From assembly GCA_021796275.1 (NCBI GenBank), contig JAJYOI010000018.1:1-41918 (forward strand): a stretch of 41,918 nt of DNA, written 5' to 3'. The DNA comes from Bacteroidota bacterium (lineage in GTDB: Bacteria; Bacteroidota; Ignavibacteria; UBA10030; UBA8401). A program made the translations under genes and the position numbers. Shown here piece by piece: positions 18,188 to 25,916 of the stretch. Below the pieces are notes generated by a model. That model had not been told where the DNA came from. It searched no databases and worked only from the letters and a program-made list of their open reading frames with translations. Position 1 is the first letter of the stretch; every line of letters begins with the position of its first letter.

Positions 18188-18214
18188 TATATGGAATTTT
18201 TATCCTCTTGTCAA
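18186..18214 (-). promoter_or_regulatory. Consensus sigma-70 promoter of the lacI gene
   Basis: Read on the minus strand, TTGACA (18209-18214) and TATAAT (18186-18191) are separated by exactly 17 bp, a perfect match to the general consensus. It is notable that this FCB-group region uses the standard hexamers and not the TTTG/TAnnTTTG pattern of Bacteroidia. The promoter reads toward lacI and is covered by operator O2. Confidence 0.85.
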
Positions 18215-18248
18215 GAGGGAAACGAAAAAAAGTTCAATTTTTTTTCCG

Positions 18249-19322
18249 CTATTTTTCCTCTGCCATACGCCTTTGCCGACGGTATTCTCGAACATTTCTG
18301 AGATGTTCTGCAAAGGTTTTTGCAAACCGATGACCGCCACTACCGTCTGCAACAAAATAGAGGAAGGAATTTCTTTCCGGATACAAAGCCGCAAGGATTG
18401 ATTTACGTCCAGGATTATTTATCGGTCCTGGCGGCAACCCATAATTTTGATAGGTATTGTACGGCGATTCAATCTTCAAATCATTGTAATGAATTCTTCG
18501 CGGGCCGTTAATGATGTATTGAATCGTCGGATCCGCTTCCAACTTCATTCTTCTTCGAAGACGATTGTAATACAATCCGGCAATCAAAGGACGTTCATAG
18601 TCGAGCACTGCCTCACCTTCAACAATCGAAGCAAGTGTTACTACTTCATTGATCGTCATTCTTAATTCTTTTGTTCTCTGTTGCAAAGAGTCAACGTAGA
18701 ATTTGCGAAACTCATTTACCATTTCTTCAATTGCCGACTTCTCATCCATTTGCCAATAGAAATCGTATGTCTCCGGCATGAGAAATCCTTCCAAAGAAAT
18801 CGCGCCGGAATTCGGAATACGGATGAGCGACGTGTCGGACAAATAACTCATAAATTTTGCCGAGTCAATGCTGATCTCCTTGTGAAGCAACCGTGCAATT
18901 TGAGCGGCACGCATTCCTTCGTACACTGTCACCGCAGGATTTACTACTGATGTACCATCAATAATATTTCGAAGGATTTGCCAATTTGATCTCCCACTTG
19001 TAAAAAAATATCTTCCAACTTTAATTTTACCGGATGCACCGACAAGTTTGCCGGCAAGCCTGAAAAAGAATGGACGAGAAATTACTCCGTGAGCATCAAG
19101 AGAATCCACAACATAACTGAACGGTTCCGCCTTATACACGGGAACTATTTTTTGCGGTCCTTCAAATCTATTGGGGGCAAAGAACAAAAAATATGTGAAA
19201 AGAGAAAAAGCCAGCGCAGCGCTCAACGATAACACAGGCAACCGCTGTTTGAATAAATTATTGATCGGAAAAATTCTTCTTTCGCTCAAGCATTGCCTCT
19301 CGTTCAAGTTTGCGCGATTCAT
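18249..19322 (-). CDS. mltG: Endolytic murein transglycosylase MltG
   Basis: MltG cuts nascent peptidoglycan strands and sets glycan chain length at the inner membrane. The protein has one N-terminal membrane anchor (about residues 29-48, LPVLSLSAALAFSLFTYFLF), a LysM-like region and the YceG/MltG catalytic domain. Catalytic glutamate E235 lies in VTLASIVEGEA, and the family motifs KLEADPTIQY and SPYNTYQNYGLPPGPINNPG follow. The ATG at 19322 overlaps the chorismate-mutase gene by 65 bp. A later GTG near 19235, right at the membrane anchor, is an alternative start. It is the last gene of the tsaD-trpA-chorismate mutase-mltG run. Confidence 0.92.
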   Translation of the reverse strand: MNRANLNERQCLSERRIFPINNLFKQRLPVLSLSAALAFSLFTYFLFFAPNRFEGPQKIVPVYKAEPFSYVVDSLDAHGVISRPFFFRLAGKLVGASGKIKVGRYFFTSGRSNWQILRNIIDGTSVVNPAVTVYEGMRAAQIARLLHKEISIDSAKFMSYLSDTSLIRIPNSGAISLEGFLMPETYDFYWQMDEKSAIEEMVNEFRKFYVDSLQQRTKELRMTINEVVTLASIVEGEAVLDYERPLIAGLYYNRLRRRMKLEADPTIQYIINGPRRIHYNDLKIESPYNTYQNYGLPPGPINNPGRKSILAALYPERNSFLYFVADGSGGHRFAKTFAEHLRNVREYRRQRRMAEEK

Positions 19323-19554
19323 CGATGATGCGTTCGAATAAACGGCGAAGCGCAGCGTTGGTTAACGGGCCGCTGTTAGCGCTCAAAACATTTTGAAGAA
19401 CTTCTTCTTCACGCTTTGGGGAATACGCCTCCATCCCCAATTTTTCTTTTATCTTTCCAATTTCATCAGCACAGCACGCGCGCTCATTCAACAACTCAAC
19501 AAGCTTGCGATCAACCTTGTCTATTTTTTCGCGCCATTTCTCAATCGGATCCAT
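19258..19554 (-). CDS. Chorismate mutase, AroQ type
   Basis: This is a small all-helical protein of about 98 aa from MDPIEKWREKIDKVDRKLVE, with the AroQ pattern LLNERACCADEIGKIKEKLG, then YSPKREEEVLQNV and LFERIIDESRKLE. It converts chorismate to prephenate for Phe/Tyr synthesis. A longer frame to 19641 would overlap trpA and adds an unlikely tail, so I chose the ATG at 19554, 23 bp after the trpA stop. It stands alone, without a fused prephenate dehydratase or DAHP synthase domain. Placement beside trpA groups two chorismate-derived branches. Confidence 0.85.
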   Translation of the reverse strand: MDPIEKWREKIDKVDRKLVELLNERACCADEIGKIKEKLGMEAYSPKREEEVLQNVLSANSGPLTNAALRRLFERIIDESRKLEREAMLERKKNFSDQ

Positions 19555-19577
19555 AATCGTGCGTTTAGTACTTGTTC

Positions 19578-20369
19578 TTAATTCTTCAACGATCGAAAAA
19601 ATCTGACTGCGGCTTCCACCGATTCCGCGATGGTTGAACATGATGCCATCTGTTGAATCAACGCCGAGCCGACAACAACGCCATCCGCATACGGCGACAG
19701 TGCTCTAACATGTTCTCGCTTCGCAATCCCGAACCCTACGACGAACGGTTTTGTTGTATTAAGCTTAACTCTATAAAGGAACTCACCTAATGCTTTGCTG
19801 TCGTCAAAGGAATTTCGCGCGCCGGTCACACCTGTTACGGAAACGCAATACGAAAAATCTGTCGACAGCGCGTCGATAAATCTCATGCGTTCATCGGACG
19901 TGGTTGGTGCAATCAAAAAAACATTACTGATTCCGCGCTGCATGCACAAATTCCGGAACGTGTCGCTCTCTTCCGGTAAGAGATCGGGAATAATCAGGCC
20001 GTCAACTCCGCACTTCACAGCGGCATCAAGAAAGCGCTCTTCCCCGTAATGAAAGAACGAATTGAAATAGCCCATTAATAAAAGCGGAATATCTGTTTTT
20101 TGCCGAATAATTTTTATTTGATCGAGAATGCGTTCCAAAGTCGCACCATTTTGTATCGATGCAAATGACGATTGCTGAATCGTTGGTCCATCGGCAATAG
20201 GATCTGAAAAAGGAATTCCAATTTCAATCATGCTTGCACCAGATTCTCCGAGCGCTGTAATCAGCGAGCCTGTGATTCCCGCTACCGGAAATTCCGGTGT
20301 GATGTATGGAACAAGCGCTTTCTCGTTGCGTGCGCGCAGCCCTTCGAATGTTTTCCGTATACGATTCAT
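19578..20369 (-). CDS. trpA: Tryptophan synthase alpha subunit
   Basis: TrpA cleaves indole-3-glycerol phosphate to indole and glyceraldehyde 3-phosphate and passes indole to TrpB. This 263-aa TIM barrel keeps both catalytic acids at the standard numbering: E49 (ASMIEIGIPF) and D60 (FSDPIADGPTIQ). The phosphate-binding GFGIAKREHV and DGVVVGSALI are also present. Its ATG overlaps the tsaD stop in an ATGA junction (20366-20369). No trpB or other trp gene is in this window, so the subunit is encoded apart from, or distal to, the rest of the pathway. Confidence 0.96.
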   Translation of the reverse strand: MNRIRKTFEGLRARNEKALVPYITPEFPVAGITGSLITALGESGASMIEIGIPFSDPIADGPTIQQSSFASIQNGATLERILDQIKIIRQKTDIPLLLMGYFNSFFHYGEERFLDAAVKCGVDGLIIPDLLPEESDTFRNLCMQRGISNVFLIAPTTSDERMRFIDALSTDFSYCVSVTGVTGARNSFDDSKALGEFLYRVKLNTTKPFVVGFGIAKREHVRALSPYADGVVVGSALIQQMASCSTIAESVEAAVRFFRSLKN

Positions 20370-21448
20370 CGGGAAAGCGCTTCCTTATCTGCAAGAACCG
20401 GCACGTCTGCGTTTGCGACGGCACTCAAGTTGAAGGCAGAAAAGCTTCCGCGCAGAAATTTTCGATACCCAACCTCCGCAATCATTGCGCCGTTATCTGT
20501 ACAATATTGAATTTGAGGAATGAACAAACGAAGGCACTCCTTCTTTACAGCGCTCGTCATTGCTGAACGAAGCGCTGAATTTGCAGAAACGCCGCCGGCA
20601 ACAGCGACGTCCTGCACTCCAAAATACTTTGCCGCATCAATTGTCTTAGTTACCAGCACATCAACCACGGCAGATTGAAAACTTGCACAAATATTTGCAA
20701 GCAGCACATCATCAATCGGCATCAATGGAACTCCATCATCAAAAGTTTTTCCTGCGATTTGAAGATGACGATCACGCAAATAATACAACACCGATGTTTT
20801 AATTCCGCTAAAACTAAATCCAAAACGATCTTCATTCAGAAATGAGCGTGGAAAATCGATCGCGCTCGGATTCCCGCGCTTTGCTAAACCACCAATCTTG
20901 GGTCCGCCGGGATATCCAAGCCCCAGCATCTTCGCAACTTTATCAAACGCTTCGCCGGCAGCATCATCGCGGGTCTCTCCAACAATCACGTAATCAAAAT
21001 CATTTCGCATCAGTACTAATTGTGTGTGCCCTCCGGAAACCGTGAGGCACAACAACGGAAAATTCGGTTTGGGCTCATCAATAAAGTTCGAATAAATGTG
21101 GGCTTCCATATGATTGACACCGATAAACGGAACGCCCAATCCAAATGCAAATGTCTTTCCAAAATTCACACCGACAAGAAGCGAACCCATCAGCCCGGGG
21201 CCGAACGCAGCAGCGACGGCAGTGATTTCATTCTGATGAACTCCTGAGCGGTGCAAGGCTTCGCGTACAACAGGAATGATGAGTTTTTGATGTGCCCGTG
21301 AAGCAAGCTCTGGCACAACACCGCCATATTGTTCATGAATATATTGCGATGAAACAATATTGGAAAGCAAAACGCCGCCGCGCATAAGAGCAACTGATGT
21401 CTCATCACACGACGTTTCAATCCCTAAAATTGTTACTGAATTTTCCAT
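20366..21448 (-). CDS. tsaD: tRNA N6-adenosine threonylcarbamoyltransferase TsaD
   Basis: TsaD transfers threonylcarbamoyl to A37 of ANN-decoding tRNAs. This 360-aa protein has the ASKHA fold motifs GIETSCDETS and FGPGLMGSLLVG, metal ligands H113 and H117 in NHMEAH, and SGGHTQL, FSFSGIKTS and VAGGVSANSALR. A TTG six bases upstream could extend it by two residues, but the ATG at 21448 is preferred. A -10-like TATATT (21455-21460) and TTGATA (21477-21482) lie so close that transcription would begin at or next to the start codon. The mRNA may be leaderless. Confidence 0.96.
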   Translation of the reverse strand: MENSVTILGIETSCDETSVALMRGGVLLSNIVSSQYIHEQYGGVVPELASRAHQKLIIPVVREALHRSGVHQNEITAVAAAFGPGLMGSLLVGVNFGKTFAFGLGVPFIGVNHMEAHIYSNFIDEPKPNFPLLCLTVSGGHTQLVLMRNDFDYVIVGETRDDAAGEAFDKVAKMLGLGYPGGPKIGGLAKRGNPSAIDFPRSFLNEDRFGFSFSGIKTSVLYYLRDRHLQIAGKTFDDGVPLMPIDDVLLANICASFQSAVVDVLVTKTIDAAKYFGVQDVAVAGGVSANSALRSAMTSAVKKECLRLFIPQIQYCTDNGAMIAEVGYRKFLRGSFSAFNLSAVANADVPVLADKEALSR

Positions 21449-21560
21449 GTTCAAAATATAAGAAATGCAAATTCAATATCAAAAATGATAGGAAATCTTG
21501 TGGCAAGCGATTTTTTTTTCTACATTTAGCGAACCATTATCTGATTCAGAAAGGATCACT

Positions 21561-23015
21561 ATGCGAAACAAGCGGTTACTGGTTGCCCTGTTGCTCTTAT
21601 TGTTCTCAGGCTGTTCCACTTACAATTCTATTTTCGCACCGCAAAACCCGCTTCAGAAATTCAGCAAAAATATTGACCGAATTTTGTCGGATTCATTGTT
21701 CATCCCATGTCAAACCGGAATCAAAATCGTTTCGCTGGCAACCGGCGAAGTTTTGTATGAACGCAATGCGAAATTGCTTTTGCGTCCTGCATCCAATATG
21801 AAACTGCTGGCAACCGGAACGGGGCTTATGACGCTTGGCAAAGATTATGAGTTCAAGACACAAGTATTTGCCGATACATCTCTTCAAAACAAAGACAGCG
21901 TCGTGCACGGCAATCTGTATTTTAAAGGATACGGCGATCCTGATTTCAACACGAAAGAATTAGCTGACATGATTACCTCTGTGAAAAATGCCGGCATCAA
22001 AGAGATTGAAGGAAATCTTGTTGGTGATGTTTCCTTCTTTGACAATCAGCACTGGGGCACAGGCTGGATGTGGGACGATGAGCCATTCGGCTTCGCGGCT
22101 TATAATTCTCCGCTCACTATCAATAGGAATTGCATTCAAGTTACAGTCCACGCCGGATATAAAGCCGGCGATCCGCCGACAGTCATTATCGATCCGCCAA
22201 CTGCGTACGTATCGCTCGAAAATACCGCCACAATGAATGACTCAGGAATCAACACGCTTGAAGTGTCACGGAAGTTCGCTGAACACTTGAATACAATTAC
22301 TGTTCGGGGAACAATGCCCGTTGGAGCACCCGACGACGTTGAGTTGATTACCGTTTTGAACCCTGAATTATATTTCCTCACGCTCGCAAAAGAAGAACTG
22401 CGGCGACAAAATATTGAATTAGATGGAACAATTTCTGTTGACTCCGTTTCTCCAAATGCAAAATTACTCTATACGCACATACAACCGATGGATTCCATGA
22501 TCGTTTTTCTAAACAAAGTGAGCGATAATCTGTCTGCGGAAAACTTATTGAAAACGATCGGTGCGTCTCAGTATGGAATGCCCGGATCAACTCAACATGG
22601 AATTTCTGTCGTGAAACGCGTGCTTGCTGGATTCGGCGTTGACTCGACAAAGTTTTTGATGGTGGACGGCTCCGGCGTTTCTCATTATAACTTGCTGACG
22701 CCTGATCTCTTTATTAAGCTTCTCACAGCGATGTATCATCAGAAGAATCTTTTCGATCTGTACTACGCCTCGCTCCCCATTGCCGGTGTGGACGGAACGC
22801 TGAGCGATAGAATGCGCGGAACTTCTGCGGAAAAAAATGTGCATGCAAAAACCGGATCGATCAGCGGCGTCAGTACAATAGCCGGTTATGTTCACACCGC
22901 CGATAACGAACCGCTTACGTTTTCTATCATGATGCAAAATTTTATCGGTTCAGATTCGCCGTATCATGCAGTACAAGATTCCCTCGCAACATTGATGGCA
23001 AATTTCCATCGCTGA
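21561..23015 (+). CDS. dacB: D-alanyl-D-alanine carboxypeptidase/endopeptidase, PBP4 (DacB) family, lipoprotein
   Basis: This 484-aa periplasmic penicillin-binding protein trims or cleaves peptidoglycan peptide cross-links. The three penicillin-binding motifs are S78-N-M-K81 (RPASNMKLL), S321-D-N323 (KVSDNLSAEN) and K430-T-G432 (HAKTGSISGV), with the long insert typical of S13-family PBP4. The N-terminus has a lipobox (LLLLLFSGCSTY, Cys18), so it is lipid-anchored. I start at 21561 because AAAGGA precedes that ATG and the signal begins there. The longer frame from 21498 has no such signal. It is divergent from tsaD. Confidence 0.92.
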   Translation: MRNKRLLVALLLLLFSGCSTYNSIFAPQNPLQKFSKNIDRILSDSLFIPCQTGIKIVSLATGEVLYERNAKLLLRPASNMKLLATGTGLMTLGKDYEFKTQVFADTSLQNKDSVVHGNLYFKGYGDPDFNTKELADMITSVKNAGIKEIEGNLVGDVSFFDNQHWGTGWMWDDEPFGFAAYNSPLTINRNCIQVTVHAGYKAGDPPTVIIDPPTAYVSLENTATMNDSGINTLEVSRKFAEHLNTITVRGTMPVGAPDDVELITVLNPELYFLTLAKEELRRQNIELDGTISVDSVSPNAKLLYTHIQPMDSMIVFLNKVSDNLSAENLLKTIGASQYGMPGSTQHGISVVKRVLAGFGVDSTKFLMVDGSGVSHYNLLTPDLFIKLLTAMYHQKNLFDLYYASLPIAGVDGTLSDRMRGTSAEKNVHAKTGSISGVSTIAGYVHTADNEPLTFSIMMQNFIGSDSPYHAVQDSLATLMANFHR

Positions 23016-23036
23016 TTTCCTCATTCCACAAAATGA

Positions 23037-23072
23037 AACGCCCCGACGTGATATACTCACTGTCGGGGCGTT
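23037..23072. terminator. Hairpin between convergent dacB and DUF4097 genes
   Basis: An 11-bp GC-rich stem (AACGCCCCGAC with GTCGGGGCGTT) is extended inside the loop by GTGA/TCAC with one bulged base. There is no strong T-run on either side, but its place between two convergent stop codons suggests bidirectional termination. Confidence 0.75.
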
Positions 23073-23093
23073 AACATCACAGTACAATAATGT

Positions 23094-24104
23094 TTAGTTA
23101 TCTTTTCCTGTTAAAATCTTAACATCGCCGCCTGATGATCGTGCGCGAATTGTTGCACCGCCGCCGTTAATGGTGCCGTGCAATTCGTCATCTTCCACAT
23201 CGCCGTGTACCGTTACTGGCAATTCACACCGCACTTTGCCGCCGCTCGTCGAAGCATCAACCGTCGCCTTCACAGATTCGCTAAGATATAACTCGACCGT
23301 GCCGCCCGATGTTTCAACATCAATACCTTTGTTCTCTCCTTTCAGATTTACGGTAATGTCGCCGCCGGAAGATTCAGCATGAACGCTGCCATCCGTTGAG
23401 CTTACATGAACCGACCCACCGGAAGTTTCCACATCCACGTTGCCTTTCACACCATCGGTTACAATATCTCCGCCGGATGTATTTACTTTCAAGCCGCCGT
23501 ACACATCATTCACTTTTACATCCCCGCCCGAAGTTGAAAGTTGTGTTTTGCCGGTAATCGAAGTTGCTCTAACGTCTCCACCGCTGGTATGGTACGTGAC
23601 ATCGCCGGAAATTCCGTCAGCAGACATATCACCGCCTGCAGTTGTCGCGTCGAGGTTGAATTTTTTCGGCACAAGAATGTGATATTTCACTTGAAAATTT
23701 CCAACATTCCATTTGAAGAATTTTTCTTCGTTAGAACGTCCAACAATTTCAACGTCGTTGCCTGACGAAGAAAACCGTACATCAAATTTATCAACGCGCT
23801 CGTCACTGCCGGAAATATCAACTGTTACTTTCACTTCACTGCTATCCCATGATTCGATAGCAACATCACCGGCATCGGAATCAAGATGCACTGTACCACC
23901 GCTGGAAACCGTAAAGTCTTTTTCGAAATGGCGATTCGATTCTGCGCCTCTGTCGAACAATGCGCCGAAAGAAGAACGGTGGCTGCCGAACATTTCATCA
24001 GCGTTAAAGCGTGAGTGCGAGTACATCACCATCACACCAGCAAACGCAACGCCGATGAAAATCAATACGGCAATTTTTATCCATGATGTAACAGAAATTT
24101 TCAT
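23094..24104 (-). CDS. DUF4097-like membrane-anchored beta-solenoid protein
   Basis: This 336-aa protein has one N-terminal membrane segment (WIKIAVLIFIGVAFAGVMVM), a short beta-domain (KDFTVSSGGTVHLDSDAGDV and on), and then a regular series of TSGGDV-type turns every 17-18 residues (TAGGDM, TSGGDV, TSGGDV, TSGGDI, TSGGSV, SSGGDI, TSGGTV, TSGGKV, SSGGDV). The pattern matches the DUF4097/putative adhesin family, which folds as a right-handed beta-helix. Function is not established for most members. I start at 24104, where AGGAGA precedes the ATG; the longer frame to 24323 overlaps the divergent lipoprotein gene. It ends at the hairpin shared with dacB. Confidence 0.78.
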   Translation of the reverse strand: MKISVTSWIKIAVLIFIGVAFAGVMVMYSHSRFNADEMFGSHRSSFGALFDRGAESNRHFEKDFTVSSGGTVHLDSDAGDVAIESWDSSEVKVTVDISGSDERVDKFDVRFSSSGNDVEIVGRSNEEKFFKWNVGNFQVKYHILVPKKFNLDATTAGGDMSADGISGDVTYHTSGGDVRATSITGKTQLSTSGGDVKVNDVYGGLKVNTSGGDIVTDGVKGNVDVETSGGSVHVSSTDGSVHAESSGGDITVNLKGENKGIDVETSGGTVELYLSESVKATVDASTSGGKVRCELPVTVHGDVEDDELHGTINGGGATIRARSSGGDVKILTGKDN

Positions 24105-24243
24105 AGAATCTCCTCGTAATATATTGTTGTTACGTTCACTAACGGATAAGGACGGGAAAAGTTGCATGGCGGAAAGAATTTTGCCGTTGCTTCTCGCCGT
24201 CCATTTTCGTATAATTTGCGAGAATTTACAGAAACTTAAATCC

Positions 24244-25209
24244 ATGAACAAAATTTCAGCTATTGTCCTCATTATGTTCACGCTTTCATCATGTTCATCA
24301 AAGCGGGAACAAAATAAGAACACACAACCATCTCCACAATCACAACAATCATCAACCGTGACTATTCCTCATTTTGATGGAACAGCGGCGTTTTCGTTGT
24401 TGAAAGACCAGACTAATTTCGGCCCGCGGAATCCAAATTCCACGGGACATGCACGCTGTCTTGATTTTCTTGTGAATGAATTGACGAAAACTGCTGATGT
24501 CGTTAACCGTCAGGAATTTACCTACCGCGGCTATAATAATGAATTGCTGACGCTGACAAATATTTTTGCTTCATTTCACCCGACCGCCACAGACCGAATT
24601 CTTCTTCTCGCACATTGGGACACGCGGCCCCGCGCCGACATGGAAAGCGATCCGGCAAAACGAAAGCAACCGATTCTCGGCGCCAATGATGGCGCCAGCG
24701 GTGTTGCAGTGCTGTTGGAAATAGCGAGATTATTTAAACAATCGCCGCCGCCGATTGGCGTTGACATTTTATTAGTTGATGGAGAAGATTACGGAAAGGA
24801 GCAAGACCTGGACCGATTCTCGCTCGGCACGCGACATTTTGTTGACACACGCAATCCAAATTATCGCCCGCGTTTCGGCATTCTTCTTGACATGATCGGA
24901 GATAACGATCTCCAAATTCCTATCGAACAAAACTCGCTTTCGTACGCGCCGAATGTTGTCGAAACAATTTGGTCTGCGGCAGAAAAATTAGGCGTCTCAC
25001 AATTTGTCAATTCGCCCGGAGAGCAAATCTTCGACGATCACATTCCGCTGAACGAAGGCGGAATTCCAACTGTTGACATTATTGATTTTCAATATCCATA
25101 CTGGCACACACTGCAAGATACTCCGGACAAATGCAGCGCTGAAAGCCTTGACGCTGTCGGTAAAGTAATAACGTACGTCGTTTACTCGCAGAACGCACAT
25201 CCTCTTTAA
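24244..25209 (+). CDS. M28-family metallopeptidase/glutaminyl cyclase-like lipoprotein
   Basis: This 321-aa exported protein starts with a lipobox (IVLIMFTLSSCSSK, Cys17). Its metal ligands fit M28/QC: H124 in LLAHWDTRP, D149 in GANDGASG, E181-D182 in VDGEDYG, an aspartate in LLDMIGDND, and a histidine in YPYWHTLQDTPDKC. The WHTxxDT motif and the DFQYPYW stretch resemble bacterial glutaminyl-peptide cyclotransferase-like M28 proteins more than broad aminopeptidases. It would act on peptide N-termini in the periplasm or at the outer membrane. A longer frame starting at 23713 only runs antisense through the neighbouring gene. The ATG at 24244 is the real start. Confidence 0.86.
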   Translation: MNKISAIVLIMFTLSSCSSKREQNKNTQPSPQSQQSSTVTIPHFDGTAAFSLLKDQTNFGPRNPNSTGHARCLDFLVNELTKTADVVNRQEFTYRGYNNELLTLTNIFASFHPTATDRILLLAHWDTRPRADMESDPAKRKQPILGANDGASGVAVLLEIARLFKQSPPPIGVDILLVDGEDYGKEQDLDRFSLGTRHFVDTRNPNYRPRFGILLDMIGDNDLQIPIEQNSLSYAPNVVETIWSAAEKLGVSQFVNSPGEQIFDDHIPLNEGGIPTVDIIDFQYPYWHTLQDTPDKCSAESLDAVGKVITYVVYSQNAHPL

Positions 25210-25236
25210 ATTGCACTGTAAGAAAGGAAAGACGCA

Positions 25237-25899
25237 ATGAAAGAAAATTCACTTGCGCAGTTTGGATTGTACGAATTTATCCGTATCCTCGCGCCGGGCT
25301 TCTACTTTATGTTTGCCTCGTACGTTTTCATTGCCGCTTTCACACTCCCATTTTTCCCATTTGATGAGCGGGAAATAGGGCTTCCCACATTTCTCATCGG
25401 CGCAATGATCGCCGGGCTGACAATGTACGCGAAAGAAAGCCCCAAAAAGAGAAAAGCATTTCTCACAAATCAACCGAGCCAGTTCATTCTTGAAAGATCA
25501 CGAAGAGTGAAAGATGCGCCCGCAATGAGCGACGATGAAGCCCGCCGTTTATATTTTTACATTTTGAACCACTATATTCCTGTCACAGTCCACGATAAAA
25601 TTTTCTTCTTCGGAATGATTTATCATGTAATGATCAGCATTCGGCGAACATCGTTTTGGTTCGGCGTTGTCGGTTTGACACTCGTGGCGGTGAAAATCGC
25701 AACCACAGGGCACGTATTCATCGAGCACATCCTTCCCGTTGCGCTCGTGTGGCTTATCTACACACTCAACGTTCGTTACAACAAAGCGGACAGACGCATG
25801 CAGGAAAATTATCAGGATCAGATTTTCTGGCTCAGCATGAATTCCACCATTGTTGACGAACTTATAGCAAAGCGGATACACATTCAGACCGAGCCGTAA
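25237..25899 (+). CDS. Unknown polytopic membrane protein
   Basis: I do not recognise this 220-aa protein. AAGGAAA precedes the ATG. It has two hydrophobic segments near the N-terminus (about 18-37 and 48-63), a charged cytosolic-looking stretch of about 75 residues (AKESPKKRKAF to YIPVTVHDK), then two further helices (about 141-160 SFWFGVVGLTLVAVKIATT and 165-181 HILPVALVWLIYTL), and a charged C-terminal tail of about 40 residues. A helical hairpin begins with an EFIRILAPGFYFM motif. It lies in tandem between the M28 lipoprotein and prmA with short gaps, so it is probably co-transcribed with them. No catalytic motif is visible. Confidence 0.7.
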   Translation: MKENSLAQFGLYEFIRILAPGFYFMFASYVFIAAFTLPFFPFDEREIGLPTFLIGAMIAGLTMYAKESPKKRKAFLTNQPSQFILERSRRVKDAPAMSDDEARRLYFYILNHYIPVTVHDKIFFFGMIYHVMISIRRTSFWFGVVGLTLVAVKIATTGHVFIEHILPVALVWLIYTLNVRYNKADRRMQENYQDQIFWLSMNSTIVDELIAKRIHIQTEP

Positions 25900-25916
25900 G
25901 ATTAGCCGTAGCAAAA

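Noticed and set aside
23100..23680. Regular short DNA repeats resembling a CRISPR or satellite
   Set aside because: The periodicity is encoded by TSGGDV protein turns, with no identical repeats or spacers.
23713..24243. N-terminal extension of the M28 gene by 177 codons
   Set aside because: It is antisense to the DUF4097-like gene, and the true lipoprotein signal begins at 24244.
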